Below, one piece after another: positions 43,572-52,103 of a DNA stretch of 64,000 bases. The notes below the pieces were generated by a model. That model saw only the letters and a list, made by a program, of their open reading frames with translations, did not search any database and was not told the DNA's origin. Source of the DNA: Arcticibacter tournemirensis (lineage in GTDB: Bacteria; Bacteroidota; Bacteroidia; Sphingobacteriales; Sphingobacteriaceae); the NCBI RefSeq assembly GCF_006716645.1, contig NZ_VFPL01000001.1, positions 2,232,001 through 2,296,000 on the forward strand. The letters are read 5' to 3'. The first letter of the stretch is position 1. Each line of letters opens with the position of its first letter. The translations under genes were made by a program, and so were the position numbers.

Positions 43572-44450
43572 CTAGAGTTCGCAGATTTCTTTTAGTTTAT
43601 TCAGCGCCTGTGGCCATGCGGTCGTAAAGAAGTCCTGATATTCTTTTGTCCCCGTGACATCGACGGATAACAATGTACCTCCGTTTTCCTCGGTAAAGGT
43701 GTAATTCTCATATGCGCCGGCCCAGCTTTCAACTTCTGGTCCTTCCGTTACTTCCTCGTCGCCTTTTAATAACCCATCATATTTAATCGAAATAAATTTT
43801 CCCGGTATATTCTCTGCTATGTGTGCCACCATACCACCTTTCTCCCCTTTTTCGTCGGTGCCAATGAACAGGATTTTTGATCCCTTCTCCCAGGACCCAT
43901 CAAAGTATGAAGTTGGACAGAAAGGTGCTGTCCAAACGCTGTACTGCTCTCTGTTGAGCATAGTATCAAATACTTTTAGCGTTGGCGCATTAATATTGAT
44001 CTCAAAATGGAGTTCTACGAGGTTGTTTTGCATTTCAATATAGTTTTTTAAGTTATTCAGTATTGCTTGCCAGCCTTCGCGCTGCATTTCTACCGGGTTC
44101 ATGTCCTCTGCTTCGAAGGATTCCACAACATGGGTCTCATCTCCTTTTGAGGTAAAGAATATCTTTACTTTGCGGTCATCGCCAAGAGTATATTCAAGGT
44201 ATTCGTTGGGCTTTACAATGTTGAATACACCCTCGAAATCGAACCCGAAGCTTCCATCTTTGGCCTCCATACGGTAGTTGAATGTTCCTCCTGGCCGTAG
44301 GTCATGTTCAGCTTTCGGCGTATGCCAGTCAGGCGATGCACTGTTCCATTTGGTAATGGCATCGGTGTTCGTCCAGGTGTTCCAAACTTTCTCTACAGGC
44401 GCGTTAATTGTCGTTTCAATTGTAATGATGGTTTTGCTTGTTGTTTCCAT
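43572..44450 (-). CDS. Double SRPBCC (AHSA1-like) protein
   Basis: Two START/SRPBCC domains of the AHSA1 kind occupy 1-145 and 145-292. Each begins with a strand and the typical INAPVEKVWNTWTN or INAPTLKVFDTML and carries a cavity-lining WKxxxNxW-like ending (REGWQAILNNLKNYIE; FTTAWPQALNKLKEI). Such proteins bind lipophilic ligands or act as chaperone activators. It is coupled to the VOC gene, a pair often seen in Bacteroidota. No export signal, so cytoplasmic. Confidence 0.88.
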   Translation of the reverse strand: METTSKTIITIETTINAPVEKVWNTWTNTDAITKWNSASPDWHTPKAEHDLRPGGTFNYRMEAKDGSFGFDFEGVFNIVKPNEYLEYTLGDDRKVKIFFTSKGDETHVVESFEAEDMNPVEMQREGWQAILNNLKNYIEMQNNLVELHFEININAPTLKVFDTMLNREQYSVWTAPFCPTSYFDGSWEKGSKILFIGTDEKGEKGGMVAHIAENIPGKFISIKYDGLLKGDEEVTEGPEVESWAGAYENYTFTEENGGTLLSVDVTGTKEYQDFFTTAWPQALNKLKEICEL

Positions 44451-44574
44451 GACTCATTTTCAATTTGGTTAATTACGATGTAAGTTGTTTTAGATGTCTG
44501 ATAAACAAAATTACACACCATATACACAACCAGAAGGGGGTAATAACGACAATAAAGGGGGAGATTGCGACGTT

Positions 44575-46065
44575 TTAAAACGCTTCGTTCAATCCAAGAA
44601 AAAATCCACGCGCGCCATATTTTCCAAAGGCATAGTCGAGGCACAGATTCGTTCGTGTTGATTTGTTAAACAGGACACGGAGACCGGCACCGCCGCCTGG
44701 CTGCCATTTTTCGAATAGCCTGGTTTCAGCTTCGTCGTTTGCAGTTTGGATATTGAAGAAAGCAACACCACTGATGAACTTGTTTTTTAGGATGGGGAAA
44801 CGATACTCCGTTTCGGAATAGAAGTATTTCGTCCCCTTAAAGTAGGAGAAAGTATATCCCCTGCCGCTGCGTGCGGCAGGATCTTTCCCCGTGCCGGGCA
44901 ACTCAAAATAGGGTAGCGCTCCGCTTAGTACAGACGAGCCCCAGCTCCAGAATGCCAGAACATGTTCCGGGTTCCGGTGAGAAAGACTCCAATATTTTCT
45001 AAAATCGCCTGTTAATTGTACCGCATTTCTTGAACTACCTATCCAGGTCTGATTTGCGCGAATCCCAACGTCGGCATAAATGCCTTTATATGCCCGGTTT
45101 TGATTATCGCGCGATGTGTACTGTATATTAAATAGGAATCCATTCGACATATAGTTGCCCGGATCAAATCCATAGCGGCCACTATAAACAGAGTAAGGTG
45201 TGATACCCGTTGATCTCCTGTCCTCAATTTTTCTCCTGATATCAAAAGACACTCCCGCTCCAATAAAAAGGTTTTCGCGAACCTGCTTATATATCTTTTC
45301 TCTGATATTGTAAAATCGGGCGTGCAGGACGTAGCCTTTTCGGTCGGGATTAGCTAATATACGGTCCTCTTCGTCTCCTCCGGGTTCATTGCCTATTCCT
45401 AATCCAAAATCGGGTGTAACCGTCTTAGCGGCTATCAAACTTCCCTGAAGGTTCCATTTATTCCCCGGCGTGAAAATGTTATGACTGATGTAGAAATATA
45501 TTATACCTTTTGTTGTAATGGATGCCGAAGTTGCAGCTACCGACATCAGCGTATTGGGATCTTTACCCAGTATTTTTCCGGCTACTGCTTTAATTCCGAT
45601 CTGTGCACCGATACTAGGGTTATATGCCACATTAGGCATTGGCGTAATTCCCGACTTCTTGCGAAGAGAGTCTGGTTTTCTGTTGGGATGGATAATGTCT
45701 TTAATCAAGTCGGCCATATCATACTGCTTGAGTATAGAATGATCTGGCCTTTCTGTTATTCCTGGCTTTGCTTTTAAAGAATCATTTTTTAAAGAATCTA
45801 TCGGATTGGTTATCTGGCTATAACTGTTGCCGCAAAAGCACACTGCTACAGTATGAAAGAAAAGCTTTAAGAATGAAGGAATCCATCTGTAGAGTATTAA
45901 ATGACGCCTTTGAGTTTGAAGTGAATGTCCCAAGTTCAATTTATTTATTTCTGCAAGCCGATGTAGAATTTTGAACCGCAGAGTTGCCAAAATGTTTGTA
46001 TCTGATTTTAAATTGAGATTGTGCGGGTGCCCGTCAGCTTTTACCGGTTTTATTCGGGCATTCAC
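44575..46065 (-). CDS. Omp85/BamA-like outer-membrane barrel protein
   Basis: About residue 70 begins a likely signal peptide (WIPSFLKLFFHTVAVCFCGNSYSQ), so the annotated N-terminus is probably too long, but no ATG is present nearer. The mature part has a linker and a C-terminal barrel: GIQIGIKAVAGKIL-like strands, YSETEYRFPILKN and AGLRVLFNKSTRTNLCLDYAFGKYGARGFFLGLNEAF, which match the surface-antigen (D15) domain. No POTRA repeats are evident. Probably an outer-membrane pore or secretion part of unknown role. Confidence 0.7.
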   Translation of the reverse strand: MNARIKPVKADGHPHNLNLKSDTNILATLRFKILHRLAEINKLNLGHSLQTQRRHLILYRWIPSFLKLFFHTVAVCFCGNSYSQITNPIDSLKNDSLKAKPGITERPDHSILKQYDMADLIKDIIHPNRKPDSLRKKSGITPMPNVAYNPSIGAQIGIKAVAGKILGKDPNTLMSVAATSASITTKGIIYFYISHNIFTPGNKWNLQGSLIAAKTVTPDFGLGIGNEPGGDEEDRILANPDRKGYVLHARFYNIREKIYKQVRENLFIGAGVSFDIRRKIEDRRSTGITPYSVYSGRYGFDPGNYMSNGFLFNIQYTSRDNQNRAYKGIYADVGIRANQTWIGSSRNAVQLTGDFRKYWSLSHRNPEHVLAFWSWGSSVLSGALPYFELPGTGKDPAARSGRGYTFSYFKGTKYFYSETEYRFPILKNKFISGVAFFNIQTANDEAETRLFEKWQPGGGAGLRVLFNKSTRTNLCLDYAFGKYGARGFFLGLNEAF

Positions 46066-46137
46066 CGCCTTATCTTGTAGTTGTACCTAATTAGGCTGGT
46101 ATTCGATGGTCACGACTTATAGTTTTGGTTGTAGAAA

Positions 46138-46437
46138 ATGCATGTCAGGATGAACCAGGTTAGAAATTTAATTTTACCTTCCGTCGTTGGGAAAAGGGTT
46201 TCAGAATTCTCCCCGAACAGCAAGTCAGGTGCGAATTTACGTTGTACTTTTTTACAGCTTGTCAGAGAGTTGTGCGGTAAAGTTACCGTACTTATAAGCC
46301 CTTTCCTGTTGTTGCTGCTTCCCATGGTTTTCGGCCTGCTCATTTATTCGGGACAATATAGAACCCGGAGCTATAAGACATCGGAGGAGAAAGCAAGGCC
46401 AGTCGTCATTAGGGAAGTAAATACCCGTGTTAAGTGA
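46138..46437 (+). CDS. Possible small membrane protein (99 aa)
   Basis: The frame encodes a basic N-terminus, one strong hydrophobic helix (VLISPFLLLLLPMVFGLLIY) and a charged tail (RTRSYKTSEEKARPVVIREV). It starts at an ATG but no good ribosome-binding site is seen. It ends 10 bases before the convergent nitrilase-like gene. No family is recognised; it could be a chance frame. Confidence 0.35.
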   Translation: MHVRMNQVRNLILPSVVGKRVSEFSPNSKSGANLRCTFLQLVRELCGKVTVLISPFLLLLLPMVFGLLIYSGQYRTRSYKTSEEKARPVVIREVNTRVK

Positions 46438-46446
46438 GTATTCCCT

Positions 46447-47241
46447 TTATTCACCCGTATAAAGCTCACTCTTATATCTTTTTGCCAGCAAACCTGTAGC
46501 AAACGAAAGATCAATATCAGAAACAATCACACCCGCGTTGCCATATGTTTCGTGAGCGGTACATGTCCCGTCCGGGGCCACTATAGCGCTTGCTGATTCA
46601 GGGTAGATAAAACAATAGTTCGAGCTTGCGAAATATATAGTGTTCTCTAATGCTCTCATCATCATTGCCTTTTCGTAGTAGGGATTGTCTCTATTGCCCC
46701 ATTCAGTCAGTTTTGGTCCTTCTATATTACTACCGGCGCAATGAGGATGAAATACTATTTTAGCCCCTTGCCTCGCCGCCCACCTTACAGATTCGGGATA
46801 GCGAAACCCTTCATGGCATATAGTAATGCCGAATCTTACTCCATTCACTTCGAATATAGCACGCTCGGTGCCGGGAACCCAAAGATGGTCTTCTGTCGGG
46901 TCTAACTGGTTCTTGGTTTGATATCCCAATACGGCTCCCGTTGAAGATATAACAAAAGCTAAGTTGGAGAGTCCCGCAGGAAGCTTCCAGTCCATTGGCA
47001 TTATAATGTTAAGGGAATACATAGCTGCTATTTCACAAACCTTATCCAATGCGCTCTTTAGCTTTTCAAAAGAGCGCTCCAGAGGGTCAAATGTCGTTAA
47101 GGGATATCCCGGAATATATGACTCCGGAAAACAAATGATCTCGACCTGCTTCTCTGCAGCCTCTTTAACTAGTTTTTCCGTCCAGTACAGGCAATCGTCA
47201 ATAGATTTTGGAAGGGGAGGGGAAGCTATTGCAATTTTCAT
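46447..47241 (-). CDS. Carbon-nitrogen hydrolase (nitrilase superfamily)
   Basis: The 264 residues show the catalytic triad of the superfamily: Glu40 in FPESYIPGYP, Lys110 in YQTKNQL and Cys142 in TICHEGFRYPE, with the alpha-beta-beta-alpha fold spacing. GYP after the Glu is as in nitrilases and amidases. It hydrolyses an amide or nitrile in the cytoplasm; the substrate cannot be set from the sequence. The length is near the short end for nitrilases and typical for omega-amidase-like members. Confidence 0.88.
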   Translation of the reverse strand: MKIAIASPPLPKSIDDCLYWTEKLVKEAAEKQVEIICFPESYIPGYPLTTFDPLERSFEKLKSALDKVCEIAAMYSLNIIMPMDWKLPAGLSNLAFVISSTGAVLGYQTKNQLDPTEDHLWVPGTERAIFEVNGVRFGITICHEGFRYPESVRWAARQGAKIVFHPHCAGSNIEGPKLTEWGNRDNPYYEKAMMMRALENTIYFASSNYCFIYPESASAIVAPDGTCTAHETYGNAGVIVSDIDLSFATGLLAKRYKSELYTGE

Positions 47242-47353
47242 GAATATGATGCTGTTTGTTTGACGTTTCTAAATGTATGGGAACATGGTGAATAATTTCG
47301 CCGTTTCAATTCCTTCATTTACCGAATTCCTTCTGGTGTCTGCCTAATATGCG

Positions 47354-47384
47354 TTGAAGGACCTTAAAGGTGCAACTATCTTTG
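47354..47384 (+). promoter_or_regulatory. Bacteroidota-type promoter for the WGSPED repeat gene
   Basis: TTG (47354-47356), a 20-base spacer and TATCTTTG (47377-47384) fit the -33/-7 consensus. The transcript would start near 47391, giving a leader of about 30 bases before the ATG at 47421. Confidence 0.55.
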
Positions 47385-47420
47385 ATTTATCAAAACGAAA
47401 ATAACTTAAAAATTAAAAAA

Positions 47421-47813
47421 ATGAAAACGCTTACTACAATTACCGCCGCAGTATTATTAGCTACAGTATTTGCTGCATCAGCAGATGAAAGAACAGAATT
47501 AAAAAGCGAAACAACCGCCGTCAGCATTAAGGCGCCCGTTTTCGAATTTGGCAGTCCTGAAGATTTAAATTATGCGGATGTTGAAAAACTAAAGACTATA
47601 AGCTTCAGAGCTCCGGAGTTTGTTTGGGGAAGTCCTGAGGATTCGGATCTGTCTGAACTGAAGAATATCAAAACAGCGACTAGAGTATTACAAGCGCCAG
47701 CGTTCGAATGGGGTTCCCCTGAAGACGTAAATACAGTTGATGTGCGTCTCCTTAAATTCCGGGCGCCAGCATTTGTATGGGGATCACCAGAAGAAGTAAA
47801 TATAGGCGGATGA
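47421..47813 (+). CDS. Secreted small protein with four APxFxWGSPED repeats
   Basis: The ATG at 47421 gives a signal peptide (TLTTITAAVLLATVFAASA) and a mature chain of about 110 residues. It consists almost only of four repeats: APVFEFGSPEDLN, APEFVWGSPEDSD, APAFEWGSPEDVN and APAFVWGSPEEVN, spaced by 10-15-residue linkers rich in Lys, Leu and Asp. No Cys is present. The last repeat ends the protein (NIGG). I recognise no named family. The small size, export and near-identical cores resemble multi-core peptide precursors or surface-binding repeat proteins; neither is proven. It has its own promoter. Confidence 0.8.
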   Translation: MKTLTTITAAVLLATVFAASADERTELKSETTAVSIKAPVFEFGSPEDLNYADVEKLKTISFRAPEFVWGSPEDSDLSELKNIKTATRVLQAPAFEWGSPEDVNTVDVRLLKFRAPAFVWGSPEEVNIGG

Positions 47814-47818
47814 ACTTT

Positions 47819-48679
47819 CTAGTCCGGCAAGCTGTAATACGGGTAGGTTCCGGAAATATGAAAGCCTAATTTTTGGGCCAGCTTGAGCGAACAGGTATTC
47901 TCTTTCCTGCACGACCAGACAGGAGTGAAGCCGTTTTTCAGGCAATAGTCAATAAGGGCGTTGCATGAACGTATAGCAAAGCCCTTTCCGCGGTATGAAC
48001 AAAGAGTCTCAACCCCGATTTCGAGCTCATTGTTTTTTATGTAAGCCGAAAAAGCCAGACTCACTATTCGGCCCTCTTTTACTACACCAAAGGCTATCCC
48101 TTTTTGTATAAACTCTTCGTAACTGTTCCAAAAAAAACGAGGTACTACGTTTCCGAGCATTTCATGCATTGTAGCATCTATACGTTTTAACTCAAAGCCT
48201 TCGGGAAGCACGGTATTTACTCGATGATATTCGCTCTGCTCGAAATTGAAATTGACCCTGTTCCAGCGAATAATATGGCTGTGCCCCGTTTCTTTTATCA
48301 GATAATCACGTTCGCAATTATTCGCATATAGTTCATCACAATAATTTACAAGTTTGTCTTTTAGCAAAATGGTGAACACATCATTCCATTTAGACGGATA
48401 CACCTGCAACCATTCTTTTTGTTTCCTGTATTCCCAGTTGTTATCCTGCAGATAATACATCAGGTTCTCGTTAAAACTATAGTTATCAGGATTCCCACAT
48501 AATAGCGACATGCCGTAAGGGTGTACTATGTACGCCGTTTTTGGTGCGTCGATCGAGTCAACATATATTTCACCTTTTACATCCCCGTCCGTTACAGCGC
48601 GGGCAAACAATATATTAAATGGGATACCTTCGAGAAGAGGGGTGACTTTATGATAGTTATGTTCTTTAATCTTCAGCAC
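47819..48679 (-). CDS. GNAT-family acetyltransferase
   Basis: The 286-residue protein ends in a GNAT domain with the acetyl-CoA loop CSYRGKGFAIRSCNALIDYCL and the C-terminal strand NTCSLKLAQKLGF. The N-terminal half is a non-catalytic domain of the GNAT_acetyltr_2 kind (VHPYGMSLLCG). The start codon is GTG at 48679; no ATG is available before conserved sequence begins. Substrate unknown. It is convergent with the repeat-protein gene, five bases apart. Confidence 0.8.
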   Translation of the reverse strand: MLKIKEHNYHKVTPLLEGIPFNILFARAVTDGDVKGEIYVDSIDAPKTAYIVHPYGMSLLCGNPDNYSFNENLMYYLQDNNWEYRKQKEWLQVYPSKWNDVFTILLKDKLVNYCDELYANNCERDYLIKETGHSHIIRWNRVNFNFEQSEYHRVNTVLPEGFELKRIDATMHEMLGNVVPRFFWNSYEEFIQKGIAFGVVKEGRIVSLAFSAYIKNNELEIGVETLCSYRGKGFAIRSCNALIDYCLKNGFTPVWSCRKENTCSLKLAQKLGFHISGTYPYYSLPD

Positions 48680-48938
48680 AGCAGGATTGATTAGGTAATT
48701 ACTTGAGCTGGTAAATTTATATTGAAATCGCTGAAGAAAAAGTGATTATGGTCATACCTGCGGCAAAAAAACAGGTATTTTGATTGATTTCATGAGATCA
48801 ACAACTGCAATATATCTACCCAGCCGATTTTATCAGTGGTAAAATAACTATGAACCTGTGCTGTATCTTTATCAGGGTCGGTGGGCTAACAGGTATTCGA
48901 AGTAAAGGCCCAATTCCTCTTTGCTTCAAGGTAGTCGC

Positions 48939-49292
48939 TTAATTCGTTTTGTTTAAACGTTCTTCATCTGATCCTTCAAGCTTGCAGATATTCTTTTTTA
49001 CTATTGTTTTTTCCTCATCTGTATGAGCAAGGTCTAGCGCGGCTTTAAAGTGACTTAAGGCGCGGTAACGGTCTATGCCAGAGTAAAGATTCCCAAGCAG
49101 CGAAAAATAAAAATGGCTGTTGCTGATGTTCAGTTTTTCAGCCTCAGCAATCGCTGGTTCTTTGCCGCGCGCTTTTGCAAGGGCGAAGGTTCTGTTGAGT
49201 GCGGCAACAGGTGAATACTCAAGTATAAGCAAGTTGTTATATTGACCAAAAAGGGTAAAGGGCAGTCATACGTTCCGCTTTTTATTTTCCCC
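48939..49292 (-). pseudogene. Remnant of a sigma factor (DUF6596/SigJ-like C-terminal part)
   Basis: The open frame from 49232 (MLILEYSPVAALNRTFALAKARGKEPAIAEAEKL) and its upstream continuation (LPFTLFGQYNNLL, to about 49278) match the C-terminal helical extension of long ECF-like sigma factors: SPVxALNR, then HFYFSLLGNLYSG and HFKAALDLAHTDEEK. The DNA- and core-binding regions 2 and 4 are absent, and a stop lies just before. The gene is a decayed fragment and unlikely to act as a sigma factor. Confidence 0.65.
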
Positions 49293-49726
49293 GAACAAAA
49301 AATTTTCTCACTACGGGGCACCTTTGATATTTATTCGAGTAATGTTCCCAAATTTTGACGATTCATTAAGATGAATCCTTAGGACGATGGTGGTAAGGGG
49401 TTCGAAAATGAGATACTGCATTATTATATACCTTCTTATCCAGGCATTACTGCCTCTTCTCTCAGTAGAGTACGGGGAAACTCGTAATTCCATTCAAAAT
49501 CTTGCCAAATGTAAACGAGTTTTTATACTTGATTGCTGAATTTTGCACGGTATCGATGTCCCCTTTTTTTATGTGGATCGTCAAATGTTGAGAGTTTATT
49601 GCCTGCTTTAATGTCTTTTTTGCCTGCAAGACGCTATCTCCGCTGGACGTGTGAATTGCTTAATCATATTTTAGCAACATTGTTACGAAAAATGAAATAA
49701 GGTATATAAAAAACGAAAAAGAAAAA
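49293..49726. other. Intergenic stretch without recognised gene
   Basis: About 430 bases between the sigma-factor remnant and the next operon. Short frames occur but none has a ribosome-binding site or known motif. No sigma regions 2 or 4 were found here, so the rest of that gene is gone. AT-rich sequence immediately before 49727 probably holds the operon promoter, not resolved. Confidence 0.4.
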
Positions 49727-50749
49727 ATGAGAAAAATAATTCCTATGGTGATTATAGCCACTGTTTTATCAATACAGCATATCCATGCCCAATTTGGGAA
49801 ATTGAAGAACAGCGTGGATAAAGCAAAGAATGTCACCAGCCAAACACAGAGTGCTGCTGAAAAAGCGAACGATGCAAAAGAAAAGGTGGAAGGGGCTTCG
49901 TCCGAGGTGAACAAGAAAATGGGCAAGGTGAATATTTACTTCTCTAAGGCGAGGTTTAATGGAAATACTCAAAGTGCTACCAAAGACTTTGGAGAGGGAG
50001 ACAACATTTATGGCCATATCGTTTTCCCAAAACCGATAAGGGAATATGTAACCGACAATACATTGACGTTTGACGTAGCGTACAAAAAAGACGGAGAGGA
50101 TAATTACTCAGTCAACTATGTAAAAATAGATGCTACCAAAATTAACCAGGATGCAAAAGAGCTGGATTTTGATGTACTGGCAAAACCATCAGAGGCCACT
50201 ACATTGTATGCGGATAGAATGCAGGCACCTTCATTAATAGCAATGGTTATGCAAACCTCCGAACCCGGAACCAAAACGGAATTTAGCTGGAAAATAGAAG
50301 GCTTGCAAGGTAACTTTTACCTTACTATGAAAAGTGCCAAAAGCTTTGCCGCTTTTGTAACCCCGATACAGCAAAAAGCAAATGGCTTTGCACAAAACGA
50401 CGATGCCATGAAAGCAGAACTACCCAAAGAATTCAGCCAGAAAAGTTACGCTTTCGCCGATCCGCAGCTCAGCAAAACGGCCATCATTAAGTTCCTGCCT
50501 GCCGGTGTAGAGGTGCTGAAATTTGTAGTAGGGCCGGGTGATGATTATAAAGTAATGAAGAATGAGCTGGGTGTTATCATTTACAAACAAACTGCCCGTT
50601 ACATTATGATTGCCTACAAAGACAAAAAGAATGGAAACTGCTATTATGACAACATGATCTTTGAACGTCCTTATGAAGGTAACGGTAAGTACGGTAGCCT
50701 GAAAGTCCGCACTAACGGCGAGCGGATTGATTGTAGTAAAATAAAATAA
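49727..50749 (+). CDS. Exported protein of unknown function, first of a three-gene operon
   Basis: A signal peptide (IPMVIIATVLSIQHIHAQ) is followed by a short helical, Lys/Ala-rich stretch (FGKLKNSVDKAKNVTSQTQSAAEKANDAKEKVEG) and a 270-residue domain of mixed strands (IYGHIVFPKPIREYVTDNTLTFDV; TEFSWKIEGLQGNFYLTMKSAKSF; NGNCYYDNMIFERPYEG). No known family. The stop overlaps the next start (TAATG). The N-terminal stretch resembles LEA/apolipoprotein-like amphipathic repeats and may bind membrane. Confidence 0.65.
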   Translation: MRKIIPMVIIATVLSIQHIHAQFGKLKNSVDKAKNVTSQTQSAAEKANDAKEKVEGASSEVNKKMGKVNIYFSKARFNGNTQSATKDFGEGDNIYGHIVFPKPIREYVTDNTLTFDVAYKKDGEDNYSVNYVKIDATKINQDAKELDFDVLAKPSEATTLYADRMQAPSLIAMVMQTSEPGTKTEFSWKIEGLQGNFYLTMKSAKSFAAFVTPIQQKANGFAQNDDAMKAELPKEFSQKSYAFADPQLSKTAIIKFLPAGVEVLKFVVGPGDDYKVMKNELGVIIYKQTARYIMIAYKDKKNGNCYYDNMIFERPYEGNGKYGSLKVRTNGERIDCSKIK

Positions 50750-52098
50750 TGATGCAAAAGACGATACATTTTTACAGCGAGGGCTTACGACTGGCGGGTA
50801 ATTTATACTTACCAGAGGATATTGTCCCAGGGAAGAAATATCCCGCTATAATCGTTGGTGGCTCCTGGACAACCGTAAAGGAACAGATGAGCGGTGCATA
50901 TGCAAAGCGCCTGAGCAAACACGGGTTCATTACTCTTGCATTCGACCCAAGGTATTTTGGGGAGAGCGAAGGGCAGCCGAGGTATTGGGAAAACCCCGAA
51001 GCAAAGATTACAGATTATGCCAATGCAATAAGCTACCTGCAAACATTGAACGAGGTAAACCCGGAAGGAATTTTTCTGACTTCAGTTTGTGCAAGTGCAG
51101 GATACATGGCGGTTTTAGCGGCGAAAGACGACCGTATAAAGGGGATAGCCATGGTGGCAGCATGGCTGCATGATGCGAATGCTGTACGGCTGATTTATGG
51201 CGGTGAGCAAGGTGTGCAGAATAAAATAAATGCTGCGCAAAAAGCCTATCAAATCTTTAGTGAAACAGGCGAAGTAACCTATATCCCCGTCATCAGTACC
51301 ACGGACACCTCAGCAGCCATGTTTGGCGAATATGACTATTATTTAAACGCAAAGCGGGGGGCTGTGCCGCAATGGAACGCCGATAAATTTGCAGTTATGA
51401 GCTGGGAAGGATGGCTCACATTCAATCCTATGCCATTGGCTACCGCTGTTATGCAGCCAGTGTTAATGGTACACGCTGACGACGCTGTACTTTCTGAAAA
51501 TGCAAAGCAGTTTTTTGCCGCCATTCCACATACACAAAAAGTATTACACTGGACAGAGGGGACACAATTTGATTTTTACGATAACCCTCTACAACTAACC
51601 GAGGCTGTTGCAGCGGTAAGCGTCTTTTTTAAAAGTGTTTTGGTATCATCTGGTTTTCAGGAAAACAGTAACGGGATTATTCGACAGATAAACAAACTGT
51701 TTACCGGAGTCGATGATCGTAATTGGCAAGAAGTGATGTCTGTTATGTATGAAACGGTATTGCTCGATTACTCTTCTATGAACGGAAATCCGGCCAACAT
51801 GCTTACACCAAAAGAAATTACTGACGCCTGGGCAGCTTTCTTGCCGGGCTTTGACAAAACGTATCATCAACTATCGCAATTTGAGCTACAGCCATTGGGA
51901 ACCCATCTTACCGCGCATTTTAAAGGATTGGCTGAGCATTGGTTAGGTGACGAATGCTGGACTGTAGAAGGTAGCTATGATATGGTCTTCAATTTTATTA
52001 ATGGCGTATGGTTGCTTACCGAAATGAAATTCAATTTTGAAAAGCAAAATGGCAATACAGAGCTACCTGGTTTAATAACAACAAGAATAAATAAATAA
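50749..52098 (+). CDS. Alpha/beta hydrolase fused to a SnoaL/NTF2-like domain
   Basis: The first ~300 residues are an alpha/beta hydrolase with no signal peptide: oxyanion-region VGGSWTTVKEQMSG, nucleophile elbow SVCASAGYMA, acid region VLMVHADDAVLS and a late His (AIPHTQKVLHWTEG). Residues about 305-449 (INKLFTGVDDRNWQEVMSVMYETVLLDYSS ... GVWLLTEMKFNFE) fit the SnoaL/NTF2-like cone fold. One frame covers both, with no internal start. The hydrolase part resembles dienelactone- or DltD-type peptidase-like hydrolases. Translationally coupled to the upstream gene. Confidence 0.8.
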   Translation: MMQKTIHFYSEGLRLAGNLYLPEDIVPGKKYPAIIVGGSWTTVKEQMSGAYAKRLSKHGFITLAFDPRYFGESEGQPRYWENPEAKITDYANAISYLQTLNEVNPEGIFLTSVCASAGYMAVLAAKDDRIKGIAMVAAWLHDANAVRLIYGGEQGVQNKINAAQKAYQIFSETGEVTYIPVISTTDTSAAMFGEYDYYLNAKRGAVPQWNADKFAVMSWEGWLTFNPMPLATAVMQPVLMVHADDAVLSENAKQFFAAIPHTQKVLHWTEGTQFDFYDNPLQLTEAVAAVSVFFKSVLVSSGFQENSNGIIRQINKLFTGVDDRNWQEVMSVMYETVLLDYSSMNGNPANMLTPKEITDAWAAFLPGFDKTYHQLSQFELQPLGTHLTAHFKGLAEHWLGDECWTVEGSYDMVFNFINGVWLLTEMKFNFEKQNGNTELPGLITTRINK

Positions 52099-52103
52099 AA
52101 ATC

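Noticed and set aside
49311-49493. Minus-strand 60-codon frame upstream of the sigma remnant
   Set aside because: It does not match sigma regions 2 or 4, so it is not the missing half; no other support.
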